This document shows, piece after piece, positions 10,042 to 20,771 of a stretch of DNA of 64,000 nt. Numbering within the stretch: the stretch's first letter is position 1; every line of letters begins with the position of its first letter. Both the position numbers and the translations under genes were made by a program. The notes beneath the pieces were generated by a model. That model worked only from the letters and a program-made list of their open reading frames with translations. It ran no database searches and was not told where the DNA came from. Source of the DNA: Ruminococcus sp. (lineage in GTDB: Bacteria; Bacillota; Clostridia; Oscillospirales; Ruminococcaceae); assembly GCA_015066665.1 (NCBI GenBank), contig SVNX01000001.1:1-64000 (forward strand). Reading direction: 5' to 3'.

Positions 10042-11362
10042 ACACCTCCCCGAGCAGATCGTAATCGAGTGTATCCGTAATGCGGATCTTCACATAATCG
10101 CCGATGTTCAGCGGCTTTTCCGATGTGAAGAACACCTTGCCGTCAATGTCGGGCGCATCGGCCTCGGTGCGGCCGAACCAGCATTCTGCCCACTTGTCAA
10201 AGCCTTCCACCACAGCCGTTTTCACCTTGTCCATCTGGGCGGCATTGTAGGCGGCACTGATGTCCGCCTGCTGCTCCATGATGATATCCGCACGGTGCTG
10301 TCTGACATCCTCGTCAACCTGATCGGGGAAATCCGCCGCCTTGGTGCCGTCCTCCTGCGAATAGGCAAAACAGCCGAGACGGGCAAACTTCATCTCCTGC
10401 ACGAATTCCGCAAGACGATTGAACTGCTCTTCCGTCTCACCGGGGAAACCGGTGATGAGCGTGGTGCGCAGTACGATTTCCGGCATCTTCTCACGCATTT
10501 TTGCGATGAGCGCACGCAGCTCCGCCTCGCTGCCGGGACGGTTCATGGCCTTCAGAATGGCATCATCGCAGTGCTGAATGGGCATGTCGATGTACTTGAC
10601 GATCTTCTCTTCCCGTGCCATAACATCGAGCAGTTCATCCGTGATGCGCTCGGGATAGCAGTAAAGCACACGGATCCAGCGGAGGCCGTCGATTTTGCAG
10701 AGTGCCGTCAGCAGCTGCGGCAGACGGTTTTCACCATAGAGATCCTCGCCGTAACGGGTGGTATCCTGCGCAATGACATTGAGTTCGGTCACGCCGTAGG
10801 AAGCGAGCTTTTCCGCCTCGGCAATGAGATCCTCCATGGGCACGCTGCGGAAGCCGCCGCGGATGGAAGGAATGGCACAATAAGTACAGCAGTTGCTGCA
10901 GCCCTCGGAAATCTTCAGATAAGAGAAGAAAGGCAGTGTGGAAATGATGCGGTCGCCTGTCAGCGCCGCTTCCCGCTTGGGTGCAAAATGCACTACACGC
11001 TCATCCCTGAGAACGCTGTCGAGGATGTCAACAATGTCCTTCTGGTCACCGATGCCGATGACCGCATCTGCCTCGGGGAATTCCTCAGCGCATTCTTTCT
11101 GATAGCGTTCGGTCAGGCAGCCTGTGAGAATGAGCTTCTTCACAGTGCCCTCTTCCTTGAGCTTTGCGATTTCGAGGACAGTTTCAATGGCCTCTTCCTT
11201 GGCGGACTGAATGAAGCCGCAGGTATTGACCACGGCGACATCGGACAGACCGAATTCGGTCACAAGCTCATAGCCATGGCTGCGGAGCTTATAGAGCATG
11301 CGCTCTGAATCCACAAGATTCTTATTACATCCAAGGGATACCATTCCCACTTTAATGGACAT
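10019..11362 (-). CDS. rimO: Ribosomal protein S12 methylthiotransferase RimO
   Basis: MSIKVGMVSLGCNKNLVDSERML, radical SAM CxxxCxxC (CSNCCTYCAIPSIRG), TRAM domain. Confidence 0.95.
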   Translation of the reverse strand: MSIKVGMVSLGCNKNLVDSERMLYKLRSHGYELVTEFGLSDVAVVNTCGFIQSAKEEAIETVLEIAKLKEEGTVKKLILTGCLTERYQKECAEEFPEADAVIGIGDQKDIVDILDSVLRDERVVHFAPKREAALTGDRIISTLPFFSYLKISEGCSNCCTYCAIPSIRGGFRSVPMEDLIAEAEKLASYGVTELNVIAQDTTRYGEDLYGENRLPQLLTALCKIDGLRWIRVLYCYPERITDELLDVMAREEKIVKYIDMPIQHCDDAILKAMNRPGSEAELRALIAKMREKMPEIVLRTTLITGFPGETEEQFNRLAEFVQEMKFARLGCFAYSQEDGTKAADFPDQVDEDVRQHRADIIMEQQADISAAYNAAQMDKVKTAVVEGFDKWAECWFGRTEADAPDIDGKVFFTSEKPLNIGDYVKIRITDTLDYDLLGEVCDDESAE

Positions 11363-11448
11363 AGATGTTACCTCCTTATTGGCAGAAAATGAGGCATGAC
11401 AGGCGCTTTGTCTCCATGTCATCCTCCAAATGAATACGTTTCTTGGGA

Positions 11449-11501
11449 TGCCAAAGGGATGTGATCCCTTTGGCGGGGGTCAGGGGGCAGTGCTCCCTGC
11501 T
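11449..11501 (-). repeat. GC-rich modular hairpin element, partial copy F
   Basis: GCCAAAGGGATgtgATCCCTTTGGC followed by GGGGGTCAGGGGGCAG. Confidence 0.65.
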
Positions 11502-12126
11502 ATTCCTCCTCTTCCCAATCAGCAAAATAATCCTCTATTGCATCCCGCACACTGCGGTAGTCATACCCAAGTCTCGCCATACCGGCAATGACTTTATCCC
11601 TTGTTTTCCGGTCATTGGGATCGGTGAGACAGCGGCCGTACTTTTTCTCGAGAACATAGGGGATATTCTCCTCTGCGGCCTCTTCGTACGGCTCGAGGGC
11701 TTCCTGTGCAAGATCCTTGTCCAGACCCTTTCGCCGCATTTCCTGCAGGGCACGATAGGTGCCATAGCGTTTGCTTTCCACGAGATATTCCGCAAGACGG
11801 GCGGCATAACGCCGGTCATCGATGGCACCGCACTGCACAAGCTGACGCAGCACAGCCGAGCAAAGCTCCCTGTCCTGATAGGTGCGCATGAGCTTCTGGT
11901 GCATCATCGAATAGGAATAGTCCCGCTCATCAAGCAGATAGCAGGCACGCCGATATGCACGGCGGAAACGGGATTTCCGGTGCATCTCCTCAAGGGCCTC
12001 CTCATCGGCATCCATGCCCTCCTGCAGATGGAAGCGGCGCAGAAGCTCCCCTTCGATCTCGTAAATCCCGTCCTCCGTGCGGACTTCATAATAGGTTTTT
12101 TGTTTGGTAATTTCTTTGATGATCAT
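11500..12126 (-). CDS. recX: Regulatory protein RecX
   Basis: RecX-like arrangement (AYRRACYLLDERDYSYSMMHQKLMRTYQDRELCSAVLRQLVQCGAIDDRRYAARLAEYLV), next to recA. Confidence 0.88.
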   Translation of the reverse strand: MIIKEITKQKTYYEVRTEDGIYEIEGELLRRFHLQEGMDADEEALEEMHRKSRFRRAYRRACYLLDERDYSYSMMHQKLMRTYQDRELCSAVLRQLVQCGAIDDRRYAARLAEYLVESKRYGTYRALQEMRRKGLDKDLAQEALEPYEEAAEENIPYVLEKKYGRCLTDPNDRKTRDKVIAGMARLGYDYRSVRDAIEDYFADWEEEE

Positions 12127-12139
12127 GATCGTATCCGAT

Positions 12140-12343
12140 TTATTCCCGTTTCTCCGTACTCTTCCCCTGCAAGCCAGCATAGATCCGCAGCACAATACCG
12201 CCGATCAGAAAGATCAGAGAGCCAATGATGGCCTGCACAAGCACAGCATCCACGACCAATCCCCATTTGAACACAAATTCCAGAACAATCAGAATGCATC
12301 CGATCGCCCCCAGTGTGGCTGCTGCCGTACCCAATAATTTCAT
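12140..12343 (-). CDS. Small two-TM membrane protein, hypothetical
   Basis: 67 aa ORF with two hydrophobic segments between recX and recA. Confidence 0.6.
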   Translation of the reverse strand: MKLLGTAAATLGAIGCILIVLEFVFKWGLVVDAVLVQAIIGSLIFLIGGIVLRIYAGLQGKSTEKRE

Positions 12344-12388
12344 AGTGTTACCTCCATGCAGTCAATTTTTATAAGGTCAGAAATATTC

Positions 12389-13597
12389 TTATTCCGTCGG
12401 GTCGAATTCCTCGAAATCATCATCGCCGTCGATGTCCTCACCCATCATCGGCGCGGGTGCCGCTTCGGGGGCACCGGCATCGCCTGCATCGAGGACAGCC
12501 TTTGCCTCTTCGTTCGCTGCTTCCTCATCGGTCTCGGCGGAGGTGAGATCGATCTCCTCGATGTGCTCGAGGATCTTTGCCTCGACTTCCTTGCGCATCT
12601 CCTCATTTGTGGAAAGAATCTGCTTGACATTGTCACGGCCCTGTCCGAGCTTCTGGCCGTTGTAGCTGAACCACGAGCCGCTCTTCTTGATGATGTCGAG
12701 ATCAACTGCAAGGTCGAGAACCTCGCCGTCACGGGAAATGCCCTTGCCGAAGATGTTGTCGAACTCGCACTCACGGAAGGGCGGTGCCACCTTGTTCTTG
12801 ACGATCTTGACCTTCATGCGGGTACCGATGATGTTGCCGCCGTCCTTGATGGCTTCACCCTTGCGCACGTCCATGCGGACTGTGGCGTAGAACTTCAGGG
12901 CACGGCCGCCGGGCGTGGTCTCGGGGTTGCCGTACATCACGCCGATCTTCTCACGGATCTGGTTGATGAAGATGGCCACACAGCCGGTCTTGGAGACAAC
13001 GGATGTGAGCTTTCTCATGGCCTGGGACATGAGACGTGCGAGCTGGCCGACGTGATTGTCACCCATTTCGCCGTCGATCTCGTTCTTGGTGGTCATGGCC
13101 GCAACGGAGTCAACAACGAGCACATCGATCGCACCGGAGCGGATGAGGGCTTCGGCGATTTCCAGTGCCTGCTCACCGCTGTCGGGCTGGGACACGAGGA
13201 GATTATCAACATCGACACCGAGGGAGCGTGCATACTTGGGGTCAAGGGCATGCTCAACGTCGATGAAGGCGGCCTCACCGCCGCGCTTCTGTGCCTCAGC
13301 AATGATATGCAGGGCAACGGTGGTTTTACCGGAGCTTTCAGGGCCGTACAGCTCGACAATTCTTCCTCTCGGAACGCCGCCCACACCAAGGGCAAGGTCG
13401 AGCGTCATGGAGCCGGTCGGGATGGACTCGATGTCCATGGTCTTTCTCTGGCCGAGACGCATGATGGCGCCGGAACCATAGGTCTTTTCAATCATAGAAA
13501 GCGCATGTTCAAGGGCCTTCTTCTTCTCTTCTGCCGTTGTGGGCGCCTCAAACATCGTGGATTTTTTCTTCTTTGCATCTGCTTTTGCCTTTGCCAT
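12389..13597 (-). CDS. recA: Recombinase RecA
   Basis: Walker [54 protein letters not shown]. Confidence 0.98.
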   Translation of the reverse strand: MAKAKADAKKKKSTMFEAPTTAEEKKKALEHALSMIEKTYGSGAIMRLGQRKTMDIESIPTGSMTLDLALGVGGVPRGRIVELYGPESSGKTTVALHIIAEAQKRGGEAAFIDVEHALDPKYARSLGVDVDNLLVSQPDSGEQALEIAEALIRSGAIDVLVVDSVAAMTTKNEIDGEMGDNHVGQLARLMSQAMRKLTSVVSKTGCVAIFINQIREKIGVMYGNPETTPGGRALKFYATVRMDVRKGEAIKDGGNIIGTRMKVKIVKNKVAPPFRECEFDNIFGKGISRDGEVLDLAVDLDIIKKSGSWFSYNGQKLGQGRDNVKQILSTNEEMRKEVEAKILEHIEEIDLTSAETDEEAANEEAKAVLDAGDAGAPEAAPAPMMGEDIDGDDDFEEFDPTE

Positions 13598-13741
13598 AAT
13601 GTACCTCCGGATATCTTATTTTCTGTAGTCATCTGCCCCTGCGGGCATGGGATCCGTGCCTCGTTTTGTCACGGCTGCGGGGACAATCATCGGGGATCCC
13701 CCCGACATCCTTATATTATCATATCAGTTGTTCAAAATTGA

Positions 13742-14578
13742 TCATTCTGGAAAAATTCCCAGCACCACACGGGAAATGCCCGCAAGGTCGGGGAGAATAC
13801 GAATGTCTGCAAAGCCGTTCTCCGCAAGGATGGCAGCGACATCTTCGGCCTGTGCATCGCCCACTTCAAAGGCAAGCACACCGCCCGGACGGAGCGATTT
13901 TTTCCAGATCTTCGGGATTTCCCGATAGAACAAAAGGCCGTCCCCGCCGCCCTCGAGTGCCATGGCCGGTTCGTGCCGCACCTCGGTCTGGAGCTCGGCC
14001 ATCTCCTCGGCCGTCAGATAGGGCGGATTGCTCACGATCACATCGGCACCGGAAAATCCATCCGCCGCATGCACATCCAGCACATCATGCTGATGAATGG
14101 TGATCCTGCCGCCGTGGTAGGCCGCATTCTTCCGAAGATACAGAAGCGCCTTGTCGGATTTTTCCACCGCATGCACCTGTGCATGGGGCAGATTCTCCCT
14201 GAGTGCCAGTGCAATGCATCCGCTGCCGCTGCAAAGATCGAGGATAACCGGTGCAGCATTCCGGCTGATGCGTTCCAGAATGGCATCCACCAGCGTCTCC
14301 GTATCGGGACGGGGAATCAGCACGCCCTCGCCGACAAACAGCCTGAGTCCGTAGAATTCCCACTCGCCGAGAATGTACTGCAGCGGCTCACCCGTCACTC
14401 TGCGGTCGGCCATTGCACGGGCCTGCTCTGCCTGTGCATCGGAAAGCGGCATCATATCGTAGAATTTTCGTCCGGTCACCTGCTCGATCATGCATTTTGC
14501 ATCAAAATCAGCATCCGGAATCTCCGCTGCCGTCAGCTGACCGGCAAGTGCCGCATGCAGTGTTCTGGGGCTTACCAC
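13742..14578 (-). CDS. prmC: Peptide chain release factor N5-glutamine methyltransferase
   Basis: ILDLCSGSGCIALAL and NPPY motifs; PrmC N-terminal domain. Confidence 0.93.
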   Translation of the reverse strand: MVSPRTLHAALAGQLTAAEIPDADFDAKCMIEQVTGRKFYDMMPLSDAQAEQARAMADRRVTGEPLQYILGEWEFYGLRLFVGEGVLIPRPDTETLVDAILERISRNAAPVILDLCSGSGCIALALRENLPHAQVHAVEKSDKALLYLRKNAAYHGGRITIHQHDVLDVHAADGFSGADVIVSNPPYLTAEEMAELQTEVRHEPAMALEGGGDGLLFYREIPKIWKKSLRPGGVLAFEVGDAQAEDVAAILAENGFADIRILPDLAGISRVVLGIFPE

Positions 14579-15546
14579 TCGTCATCCTCCGCTTTTTCGG
14601 GGATGCAGGGCTTCAGCGCTTCGATTGCGACTTCAATCTGCTTGTCATCCGGTTCTCTTGTGGTGATGCGCTGTAATTGCAGTCCCGGGAAGGACAGGAT
14701 CTTTGAGATGATATTATTGCTTCTGCCGGCAAAGCGGATGCACTCATAGGACAGACCCACAGTGATGGGGAGCAGGCCGATGCTGCATGCAAAGCGGGGC
14801 AGGGTTTCAGTGAACGGAATCAGACACATCACCAGAATGCTGATGAAAAGCACAAGGAAAATGAAGCTTGTGCCGCAGCGGGGATGGAGTCTCGTCTGCT
14901 TCTTCACATTTTCCACGGTCAGCGGCAGACCGGCCTCAAAGCAGGCGATGGTCTTATGCTCGGCACCGTGGTACATATAAGTCCGGCGGACATCCTTGGA
15001 AAGGCCTGTGAACGCCATGTAGGCGACAAAGACGATGATCTTCACAATGCCCTCGGCAAAGGACTGCACGATGCGGTTCACAGTCAGGAACGGAATCAGT
15101 CTGACAAAGAACTTCGGCAGGAAGAAGAAGAGTGCGACAGCCAGCACCACGCCGAAGACCATGCCGACCATCATGATGGCATTCACGATCTTCTCGCCGA
15201 ACTTGTCATTGAGCCAGATTTCGAACTTGGACAGCTCCTCCTCGTCCTCATCTTCATCCGTCATCTGCTTTTCTGCCGATTTCATGAGGCAGCGGTAGCC
15301 GTCGGTCATAGAGCTGATGAAGCCATAGATGCCGCGGGCAAAGGGCACCTTGCGGTACCACGGAATCTTTCCGCCGCCCTTGAGATCCCAGGTTTCCACA
15401 TCAATGGTGCCGTCGGGGAGACGGCAGGCCATGGCACCCTTGAAGGCACCCTTCATCATGACGCCCTCAATCAGAGCCTGTCCGCCGATCTTACTGCGGT
15501 GTGCGGCCATGGTACAGGCTTCCTGCTGCTGTTGTTTCTCTTCCAT
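14572..15546 (-). CDS. DUF1385 family membrane protein
   Basis: IGGQALIEGVMMKG...YMYHGAEHKTIACFE...LHPRCGTSFIF; overlaps prmC start. Confidence 0.9.
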   Translation of the reverse strand: MEEKQQQQEACTMAAHRSKIGGQALIEGVMMKGAFKGAMACRLPDGTIDVETWDLKGGGKIPWYRKVPFARGIYGFISSMTDGYRCLMKSAEKQMTDEDEDEEELSKFEIWLNDKFGEKIVNAIMMVGMVFGVVLAVALFFFLPKFFVRLIPFLTVNRIVQSFAEGIVKIIVFVAYMAFTGLSKDVRRTYMYHGAEHKTIACFEAGLPLTVENVKKQTRLHPRCGTSFIFLVLFISILVMCLIPFTETLPRFACSIGLLPITVGLSYECIRFAGRSNNIISKILSFPGLQLQRITTREPDDKQIEVAIEALKPCIPEKAEDDEW

Positions 15547-15547
15547 A

Positions 15548-17008
15548 TTACGCTTCCTTTTCCGTGCGTTGTTCGGGGGGAAGGGTGATGGTGACACGGG
15601 TACCCACACCCTCCTGACTGGTGATGTCCAGTCGGCCGCCATGAGCGGCAATGATTTCATCGGCCACGGCAAGTCCGATACCGGAGCCGCGGCGGGTATG
15701 ATTGGGTTTATAGAATTTGGTCTTGATCTTGGGAAGATCCGCTTCCTTGATGCCGCAGCCGGTATCGGAAACGGAAACACAGATCATGCCGTCCTCCTCG
15801 CTGGCTTTGATGCTGACATGGCCGCCGGCATCGGAATACTTCACGGCATTGTCGATGATATTGATGAACACCTGACGGATGCGGTTCTTGTCGCCGTAGA
15901 CGAAGGGCAGCATTTCCGGCTCGTCATAGGAGATGGTGATCTGTTCACGGGCGGCCTTATCCATATAAATGAGGACGGCATCGCCAAGCTCGGCAAGGAC
16001 ATCCATTGTGCCCTTCTGGAGGGTGAAGTGGCCGCTCTGCATACGGGAGAAGTCGAGCAGCTCCTCAACCATGCGGGAGAGACGCTCGGTCTCATTGATG
16101 ATGACGGCCATGCCCTTATGGATGGTATCGGGGTCGTTTTCCATGTAGATGGTTTCCGCCCAGCCCTTGATGGCGGTGAGGGGGGTACGCAGCTCATGGG
16201 AAACGGAGGAAATGAACTCATTCTTCATGGCCTCGGCATTGGACAGCTCATCGGCCATATGGTTAATGGCGGTACAGAGGTCGCCGATCTCGTCATCGCC
16301 CTTATAGCGGATACGGAGGGAAAAATCGCCCTCGGCGAATTTTCCGGCGGTACTGCTCAGCTGGGTAATGGGACGGATGATGGTGCCGATGAAGTACATG
16401 CCTGTGATGATGATCAGCAGGAGAATGGCAGCGCAGACGATGCTGGAGGCCACAGTCAGGGCGGTGATGTTATCATCCACAGCCGAGAGGGAGACCACGA
16501 CACGCACGGCACTGTATTCGGTACTGAAGGAGGAGATATCGGCACAGAGTGCCATGATCTTCTCGCCGTTTTCGGCCTTGCCGATCCAATAGCCATCACC
16601 GCCGGACTGGAGGTCGATATAGTCATGCATGACCATATTGGCGGAGGGCGAGAAGCCGGACGAGGTCAGGACAACACGGCCCTTGGCATTGACGGCCATC
16701 AGCTCCATGCGGTCCTTGGCAGAAAAGCTCTCAAGGGTACCGCGCATTTCCGAGGAGAGATTGGACTCGGTATCCTGCGCATAGCGGCTGAGGATATTGA
16801 CGACGGAGGTCAGCTCCGAGGTCAGGGTCTGGCGGACGCTGCTGTAATGAAAGGTCTGGATGGCATAGACAAAGGCCAGCTCCACGACAAAAATCATGAG
16901 AATGACAACGCCCAGATTATTGGTCAGCCAGCGCTGTGCCACAGAATGCTTTCTCTGTGCGGAGGCCGCAGCGGCGGCTGGTTTTTTGAGAAATTTATGC
17001 TTTATCAT
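15548..17008 (-). CDS. Sensor histidine kinase (HAMP, HisKA, HATPase_c)
   Basis: SSVSHELRTPLTAIKGWAE H-box; VSDTGCGIKEADL, GSGIGLAVADEI. Confidence 0.93.
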   Translation of the reverse strand: MIKHKFLKKPAAAAASAQRKHSVAQRWLTNNLGVVILMIFVVELAFVYAIQTFHYSSVRQTLTSELTSVVNILSRYAQDTESNLSSEMRGTLESFSAKDRMELMAVNAKGRVVLTSSGFSPSANMVMHDYIDLQSGGDGYWIGKAENGEKIMALCADISSFSTEYSAVRVVVSLSAVDDNITALTVASSIVCAAILLLIIITGMYFIGTIIRPITQLSSTAGKFAEGDFSLRIRYKGDDEIGDLCTAINHMADELSNAEAMKNEFISSVSHELRTPLTAIKGWAETIYMENDPDTIHKGMAVIINETERLSRMVEELLDFSRMQSGHFTLQKGTMDVLAELGDAVLIYMDKAAREQITISYDEPEMLPFVYGDKNRIRQVFINIIDNAVKYSDAGGHVSIKASEEDGMICVSVSDTGCGIKEADLPKIKTKFYKPNHTRRGSGIGLAVADEIIAAHGGRLDITSQEGVGTRVTITLPPEQRTEKEA

Positions 17009-17696
17009 TCCACTTATAGCCATAGCCCCAGATGGTCACGATATACTGGGGGTTGGAGGGTTCGTCCTCAATTTTGAGGCGGATGCGTCGGATATTGACA
17101 TCAACGATCTTGTAATCGCCGTAATAATTCTCGCCCCAGATATGGTTGAGGATGCTGGCACGGTCAAGAGCGGTATTTTTATTATTCATGAAATATTCGA
17201 GGATCTGGTACTCCACCTGTGTCAGGTCAATGAGCTGGCCGTTTTTGGAGACGGTACGGCTTTTGAGGTTGAGGGTGAAGGGGCCGGACTCGATCATGGG
17301 GCTTTTTTCATCATGGATGAAGCTCATGCAGACACGGCGATAGATAGCATCGACGCGGGCGGTGAGCTCGGAGGGAGAAAAGGGCTTGGTGATATAATCA
17401 TCGGCGCCGATCATAAGGCCGCTGACCTTATCCATTTCCTGGGTACGGGCGGTGAGCATGATGATACCGAGGGTGGAGCTTTTCTCTCTGAGTTTTTTGC
17501 AGACGGTGAAGCCATCGATACCGGGCATCATGATATCGAGCAGGACAATATCGAAATTGCCGTTTTCGTCATCGAATTTCTGGAGGGCATCTTCGCCGCA
17601 GTTGACATCGACAACGTCATAGCCGGCACGTTTGAGATTGATGACGACGAAGTCGCGGATGACGTCCTCGTCCTCGCATACGAGAATGCGTTTCAT
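16995..17696 (-). CDS. Two-component response regulator, OmpR/PhoB family
   Basis: KRILVCEDEDVIRDFV receiver and winged-helix (YQILEYFMNNKNTALDRASILNHIWG); overlaps the kinase. Confidence 0.95.
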   Translation of the reverse strand: MKRILVCEDEDVIRDFVVINLKRAGYDVVDVNCGEDALQKFDDENGNFDIVLLDIMMPGIDGFTVCKKLREKSSTLGIIMLTARTQEMDKVSGLMIGADDYITKPFSPSELTARVDAIYRRVCMSFIHDEKSPMIESGPFTLNLKSRTVSKNGQLIDLTQVEYQILEYFMNNKNTALDRASILNHIWGENYYGDYKIVDVNIRRIRLKIEDEPSNPQYIVTIWGYGYKWNDKA

Positions 17697-17816
17697 GGGG
17701 ATACCTCCTTTTTCTTAGATGGGGAATCTTTATTTTCTTCTGATATTGTTTTTGATACTTGTGATTTCCTCGCAGGTGCACGGGGGGGAGGAATGGGAAT
17801 GGGGTGTTTCTTTGGA

Positions 17817-17935
17817 TACCGGGGCAACGCCGCGGCGCCCCCTCTCCCCTGTGGGGAGAGGGGGTAGGGGGGTGAGGGGCAAGCCGCTGCGGGAGCGGGA
17901 GGGCGGAGCCCTCCCCGAGTGCAGCGGCCACCCCA
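17817..17935 (-). repeat. GC-rich modular hairpin element, copy G, with nested hairpin
   Basis: CCCTCTCCCCtgtGGGGAGAGGG; nested hairpin 17883-17928: GCCGCTGC gggagc GGGAGGGC gga GCCCTCCC cgagt GCAGCGGC. Confidence 0.85.
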
Positions 17936-17939
17936 CAGT

Positions 17940-19274
17940 TTACGAGACGAACCGGAATGCCATCAGCAGGTCACCTGCGGAAACGGGCAGTGTTTCGGAT
18001 GGCTCGGCCTTGACGAGGTAGGCAGCTGTACCCTTGGTATGATAGAGATCATAGCCGGCGGCAAGATGCTCCTCGGTATCGGCTTCATCATAGGAGATAT
18101 ACAGCCGCAGCAGGACGGGCATATCGGCATCCAGTCTGCCGTTATACTCGCAGACAAGCAGCTCACCTGTCAGCGGTTCCCGCATGACGGTGACTTTGTC
18201 CACCCATGCATCGGGCAGCACAAGAAGATAGCCGTCGTTGATGCTGTAATAGCTGTAATGCTCGGTAAACATGCGGTTCTGTTCGAGCATCATCCACTTG
18301 GTCATGCGCATCTGTTCGGACTCGGCGGCTTCCTCATAGCCGGGGAAGACCGTCTGCACCGGAATCTCCGGCACGCCGTCGTGGTCAATATCACGGCTGA
18401 CAAGACCCGCACGCCGCAGCGTATCGGCGGGTGTTTTGCCGCATTCGGCCAGCAAATTCACAAAGCGATCCTCAAGGCAGAGAATCTCTGTGCGCAGCTC
18501 CGAGGTACCGCTGACGGCATCGACATAGAGCACCGTGCGGCCGTCACGCAGCTGACCGTAGATCATCTGGCTGTAATCGGTATAGGCATCGTCAAAGCGA
18601 TATTTATACTCATGGTACACCCCATCCGCATCGAGCTGATAGACTGCCGCAAAGGCACGTCCGGCGGCATTGGCCGAGCCAAGCAGAATGAGGTCATTGG
18701 TTTTGCCATCGGGGGAGCCGACATCGAATTTGACGCAGCTCTGGGAAAAATTCAGATCGAGGTAATTATCGGTATACTCATAGACGGAGACATATTTATC
18801 CGACTGGTTGGCCGAGCTGCATCCTACGACCACATTGATGCGGTCGTGGTCACCGAGGCGTGTGATCATGACCTTTTCGATCTCGGTGCCCTCGGCACTG
18901 CGGTCACAGACGGAGAGCCATTCCTCATCAATACAGTCGAGCACATTGATGCGAAGGCCGCTGTCCGCAGCAGGCATACCTGTTTTTTCGTAGAACACAA
19001 TGGCCTCATCGCCCTCATCATCATCGAGATCGGCAATAATAAAGGCAGAAAGATAAGTACCGGATTTTGGATATTTCAGGCTGATGGCGGAACCTGTGGT
19101 ATCACGAAGAGCCTGATAGATCTGTTCCTGCTCGCTGCTGAGCTTCGGCGGGGTGAGCAGGTTATCCACACTGATGCCGGCACTGCAGCCGCACTGCAGG
19201 CACAGAGCCAGTGCAGCACCTGCCGCAGCTGTTTTTTTCAGAATGCGTTTAATCACGCTCGGCAATCGGAACAT
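17940..19274 (-). CDS. Hypothetical lipoprotein
   Basis: Signal peptide with lipobox-like ALCLQCGCS; no recognised domain. Confidence 0.75.
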   Translation of the reverse strand: MFRLPSVIKRILKKTAAAGAALALCLQCGCSAGISVDNLLTPPKLSSEQEQIYQALRDTTGSAISLKYPKSGTYLSAFIIADLDDDEGDEAIVFYEKTGMPAADSGLRINVLDCIDEEWLSVCDRSAEGTEIEKVMITRLGDHDRINVVVGCSSANQSDKYVSVYEYTDNYLDLNFSQSCVKFDVGSPDGKTNDLILLGSANAAGRAFAAVYQLDADGVYHEYKYRFDDAYTDYSQMIYGQLRDGRTVLYVDAVSGTSELRTEILCLEDRFVNLLAECGKTPADTLRRAGLVSRDIDHDGVPEIPVQTVFPGYEEAAESEQMRMTKWMMLEQNRMFTEHYSYYSINDGYLLVLPDAWVDKVTVMREPLTGELLVCEYNGRLDADMPVLLRLYISYDEADTEEHLAAGYDLYHTKGTAAYLVKAEPSETLPVSAGDLLMAFRFVS

Positions 19275-20610
19275 AGTGCTTCTTCTTCGGCAGGGCCTTA
19301 TAGGCGGGACGGATGATACGCTTGCCCGTCATGATCTCCTCCATGCGGTGTGCCGACCAGCCGGCCATACGGGACACGGCAAAGAGGGGGGTATACAGCT
19401 CCTCGGGGATCTGGAGCATACGATATACAAGGCCGGAATACATATCGACATTGGCGCAGACAGTCTTTTCGATGCCTCTCTCCTCCTTCATGAGGATGGG
19501 GGTCATACGCTCAATGGTATCGAGCAGGTGGAATTCGGCCTCAATGTCCTTGCCCTTTGCGAGCTTGAATGCTTTTTTCTTGAGGATCACAGCACGGGGG
19601 TCGGAGAGGGTATAGACTGCATGGCCCATACCATAGACAAGGCCGCTGCCGTCACCGGCTTCCTTGCGGAGCACCTTGCGGATATAATCGGCCACCTCGT
19701 CCTCATTGTCCCAGTGCTTGATGTTCTTCTTGAATTCTTCAAGCTGGGCAGAGACCTTGATATTGGCACCGCCGTGACGGGAGCCCTTCAGCGAGCAGAT
19801 CGCAGAAGAATAGGCAGAATACGCATCGGTACCGGAAGAGGTCAGAACACGGCAGGTAAATGTAGAGTTATTGCCGCCGCCGTGCTCGGCATGGAGCATG
19901 AGCAGGCAGTCGAGCAGCTGTGCCTCTTCCTTTGAATACTCTCTGTCGGGGCGGAGCATGGAAAGGATGGTTTCCGCAGTGCTTTCCTCGGGACGGAGGG
20001 GATGCATGAAGAGGGTCTGGTTATCGAAGTGCTTGCGCTTGACCTGATAGGCATTGACCATAATGATGGGGAGCTTTGCGAGAAGGTTCACAGCGGTTGC
20101 CATTTCGTTCTCGATGGAAACATCCTCACAGCTTTCATCATAATACGAATAGAGGGACAGCACGGAACGTGCAAGCTTGTTCATGATATTGCGGGAAGGT
20201 GCCTTCATGAGCATATCGACAACAAAGCCGGAGGGCAGCTGACGATGCATGGAGAGATAATGGTTGAAGGCTTCCAGCTCATCCTCATTGGGCAGCTTGC
20301 CGAAAATGAGGAGGTAAGCGGTTTCCTCGAAGCCATAACGCTTTTCCTTCTGCGCATTGTTCACGAGGTCATAGATATTATAGCCGCGGTAGATCAGCTC
20401 ACCGGGGATGGGTTCCATCTCACCTTCATTGACCACATAGCCATGCACGTTGCAGATATTGGTGATGCCGGCCAGCACACCGGTGCCGTCGCTGCGGCGC
20501 AGGCCTCTTTTTACATGGAATTTCTGGTATAAAGCCGGATCTATGACAGAATTTTTCTGCAGTTCACCGCATAATTTTTTCATATCGGAATTGGATAACA
20601 CTTTGCACAT
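19249..20610 (-). CDS. gltA: Citrate synthase (paralogue 1)
   Basis: HAEHGGGNNSTFTCRVLTSSGTDAYSA, GMGHAVYTLSDPRA, CANVDMYSGLVYRML. Confidence 0.93.
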   Translation of the reverse strand: MCKVLSNSDMKKLCGELQKNSVIDPALYQKFHVKRGLRRSDGTGVLAGITNICNVHGYVVNEGEMEPIPGELIYRGYNIYDLVNNAQKEKRYGFEETAYLLIFGKLPNEDELEAFNHYLSMHRQLPSGFVVDMLMKAPSRNIMNKLARSVLSLYSYYDESCEDVSIENEMATAVNLLAKLPIIMVNAYQVKRKHFDNQTLFMHPLRPEESTAETILSMLRPDREYSKEEAQLLDCLLMLHAEHGGGNNSTFTCRVLTSSGTDAYSAYSSAICSLKGSRHGGANIKVSAQLEEFKKNIKHWDNEDEVADYIRKVLRKEAGDGSGLVYGMGHAVYTLSDPRAVILKKKAFKLAKGKDIEAEFHLLDTIERMTPILMKEERGIEKTVCANVDMYSGLVYRMLQIPEELYTPLFAVSRMAGWSAHRMEEIMTGKRIIRPAYKALPKKKHYVPIAERD

Positions 20611-20667
20611 TGCGGGGTCCTCCTTGTGGAATAATTGTCATCTTTTGCATTTTGGTTTCACCTTTTT

Positions 20668-20696
20668 ATTATACCATTTTTTCGTCTGCAAGTCAA
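20668..20696 (-). promoter_or_regulatory. SigA-type promoter for citrate synthase 1
   Basis: TTGACT - 17 nt - TATAAT on - strand. Confidence 0.8.
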
Positions 20697-20771
20697 GATG
20701 CGGTTTTTCCTTCCCTCTCCCCTGTGGAGCAAGCCGCCGCACCGCGCCCGCAATCAAAGGAGGTTCAGAAT